A stretch of 64,000 nucleotides of DNA from Acetobacterium tundrae (GTDB taxonomy: Bacteria > Bacillota > Clostridia > Eubacteriales > Eubacteriaceae), in assembly GCF_008086615.1 (NCBI RefSeq), contig NZ_RXYB01000009.1:1-64000 (forward strand), given 5' to 3'. Shown here piece by piece: positions 62,988-64,000 of this stretch. The notes beneath the pieces are model-generated. The model was not told the origin of the DNA and made no database searches. It saw nothing but the letters and a program-made list of their open reading frames with translations. Made by a program: the position numbers and the translations under genes. Numbering within the stretch: the first letter of the stretch is position 1; each line of letters begins with the position of its first letter.

Positions 62988-63857
62988 GTGAACAAAGATA
63001 TAAGTGAGATTGGTATCTATCTGAACATGGAAAAGCCGGATAGTAAAGCTCTGGCAGAACGTTGCATCGCCTATTTGATTAATCTGGGCTTTAAGATTGT
63101 CTTGCTGGAAGGGCAGATTCAGGTTCAACACGAGTTGATTCATTATTATGCAAGCAGTGTTTTTTATAAAAAACCGGATTGCATTATTGTACTCGGCGGA
63201 GATGGAACGCTGTTGTACGTTGCCCGAAGAACCTGTTATTACAGCGTGCCGATTTTCGGAATCAATCTCGGAAAGTTAGGCTTCTTAACAGAGGGCGAAG
63301 CCGCCCACTATGAGGAGGCACTAAGAAATCTCACGACTGGTCATTATTCGATCGAGGAACGGATGATGTTAGACTGCATTATTACCAGGAAAAATTCAAT
63401 CCCCCATGATTATATCGCACTAAACGATGTTCTGGTAAAAAGTCGCGGCTCCCGGATGATGGAGATTCGGGCATCTGCCAACGGATCGACCATCGATATA
63501 TTTCGGGCAGATGGCGTGATCGTTTCAACACCAACCGGTTCCACCGGGTATTCATTGGCGGCTGGGGGACCGTTGGTTTCCCCGCGGGCCAATGTGATGA
63601 TACTCAACCCGATTTGTCCCCATCGTCTTCATGATCGTGCCTATATACTGCCGGAAGACGAGGTGGTTACCTTAGCGTTTGGAGAACGGGAACAAGACCT
63701 AGTTGTCACTCTGGATGGTCAAACGACCGTTTCCATTACCCCCGAGGATAAGGTTCAGGTTCAAAAATCTTCTTACTGCACCCGCTTGATTCGTCTCAAC
63801 GAAATGAGCAGTTATGAACGCTTGAGAATTAAACTGATGAGTGATATCGAAGAATAA
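62988..63857 (+). CDS. nadK: NAD kinase
   Basis: 289 aa from GTG at 62988, six bases after AGGAAGTGA; an in-frame TTG at 62985 is too close to that site. Signature LGGDGTLLYVAR, catalytic region GINLGKLGFLTEG, NDVLVKS and STPTGSTGYSLAAGGPL. It phosphorylates NAD to NADP with ATP or polyphosphate. Conserved between tlyA and argR in this operon. Confidence 0.95.
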   Translation: MNKDISEIGIYLNMEKPDSKALAERCIAYLINLGFKIVLLEGQIQVQHELIHYYASSVFYKKPDCIIVLGGDGTLLYVARRTCYYSVPIFGINLGKLGFLTEGEAAHYEEALRNLTTGHYSIEERMMLDCIITRKNSIPHDYIALNDVLVKSRGSRMMEIRASANGSTIDIFRADGVIVSTPTGSTGYSLAAGGPLVSPRANVMILNPICPHRLHDRAYILPEDEVVTLAFGEREQDLVVTLDGQTTVSITPEDKVQVQKSSYCTRLIRLNEMSSYERLRIKLMSDIEE

Positions 63858-63884
63858 TTAAAGATGAGTAGGAGGCAAACTGAG

Positions 63885-64000
63885 ATGAAAGTATCGCGGC
63901 AATTAAAAATTATTGAAATTATCGAAAATAATTTAATAGAAACCCAGGAAGATCTGGCCCAGGCACTGAAAAATTTGGGATTTACCGTAACCCAGGCGAC
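63885..64000 (+). CDS. argR: Arginine repressor, partial at window end
   Basis: The first 38 complete codons only. [33 protein letters not shown] and TVTQA are the winged helix-turn-helix DNA-binding domain of ArgR/AhrC. TAGGAGG lies upstream of ATG at 63885. The C-terminal arginine-binding oligomerisation domain lies beyond the window. Its place after nadK matches B. subtilis-type operons, where recN follows. Confidence 0.9.
   Translation, partial: MKVSRQLKIIEIIENNLIETQEDLAQALKNLGFTVTQA

Overview
The window looks like chromosome from an anaerobic, low-GC Clostridia (Bacillota), most likely an Acetobacterium/Eubacterium-type acetogen. Four things support this: a SCIFF ranthipeptide locus in the queA-tgt-yajC neighbourhood; an OLE RNA with its OapA partner in the xseAB-ispA-tlyA-nadK-argR operon; a CIRCE-controlled hrcA-grpE-dnaK cluster; and clostridial small genes such as a CD1247-type protein. 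The genus is inferred. No rRNA, prophage, transposase or integrase was found.

Layout: 1-4.4 kb holds minus-strand genes (lipoprotein, proA, a membrane-anchored tyrosine phosphatase) embedded in dense palindromic repeats. 4.5-10.9 kb is hemW and the heat-shock genes. 11.3-14.1 kb has an unrecognised HTH protein, then cysK and an Rrf2 regulator. 14.5-16.6 kb is a three-gene minus-strand microcompartment-type cassette (eutS, eutP, MtnK-like kinase). 17.0-21.1 kb is a translation-related set (prmA, rsmE, mtaB, HIT, rpsU, yqeY). 21.2-23.6 kb is a P-type ATPase, followed by three tRNAs. 24.5-30.6 kb is mostly cell-envelope genes (amidase, M23 peptidase, paralogue) plus a DUF815 ATPase and recX. 30.7-33.1 kb is a pyridoxal kinase divergent from a PdxR-type regulator. 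33.1-43.8 kb is housekeeping (U32, mutS2, dcd, cysteine desulfurase, thiI, hflX, yigZ). 44.1-52.2 kb runs vanZ, radA, 6S RNA, ruvAB, queA, tgt, yajC, then SCIFF and its radical SAM maturase. 52.5-57.6 kb has an unusual rho, rpmE, prmC, efp and nusB. 57.6-64 kb is the isoprenoid/OLE operon, ending inside argR.

The most striking features are: (1) a complete OLE RNA gene with its own promoter and terminator next to oapA; (2) the SCIFF precursor and maturase; (3) a Rho with two tandem RNA-binding cold-shock domains; (4) an HflX with an N-terminal domain carrying a perfectly spaced JAMM metal motif; (5) a REPIN-like repeat family (GTAG plus palindrome, paired head-to-head over 75-77 bp) confined to intergenic DNA in the first 41 kb, whose GTAG ends are also the junctions of several unrelated tandem amplifications; (6) a second family of long hairpins directly after stop codons; (7) an orphan eutS-eutP-kinase cassette.

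All coordinates come from reading the sequence by eye. RNA families were assigned from position, promoter, terminator, length and closing stems, without covariance-model scoring.
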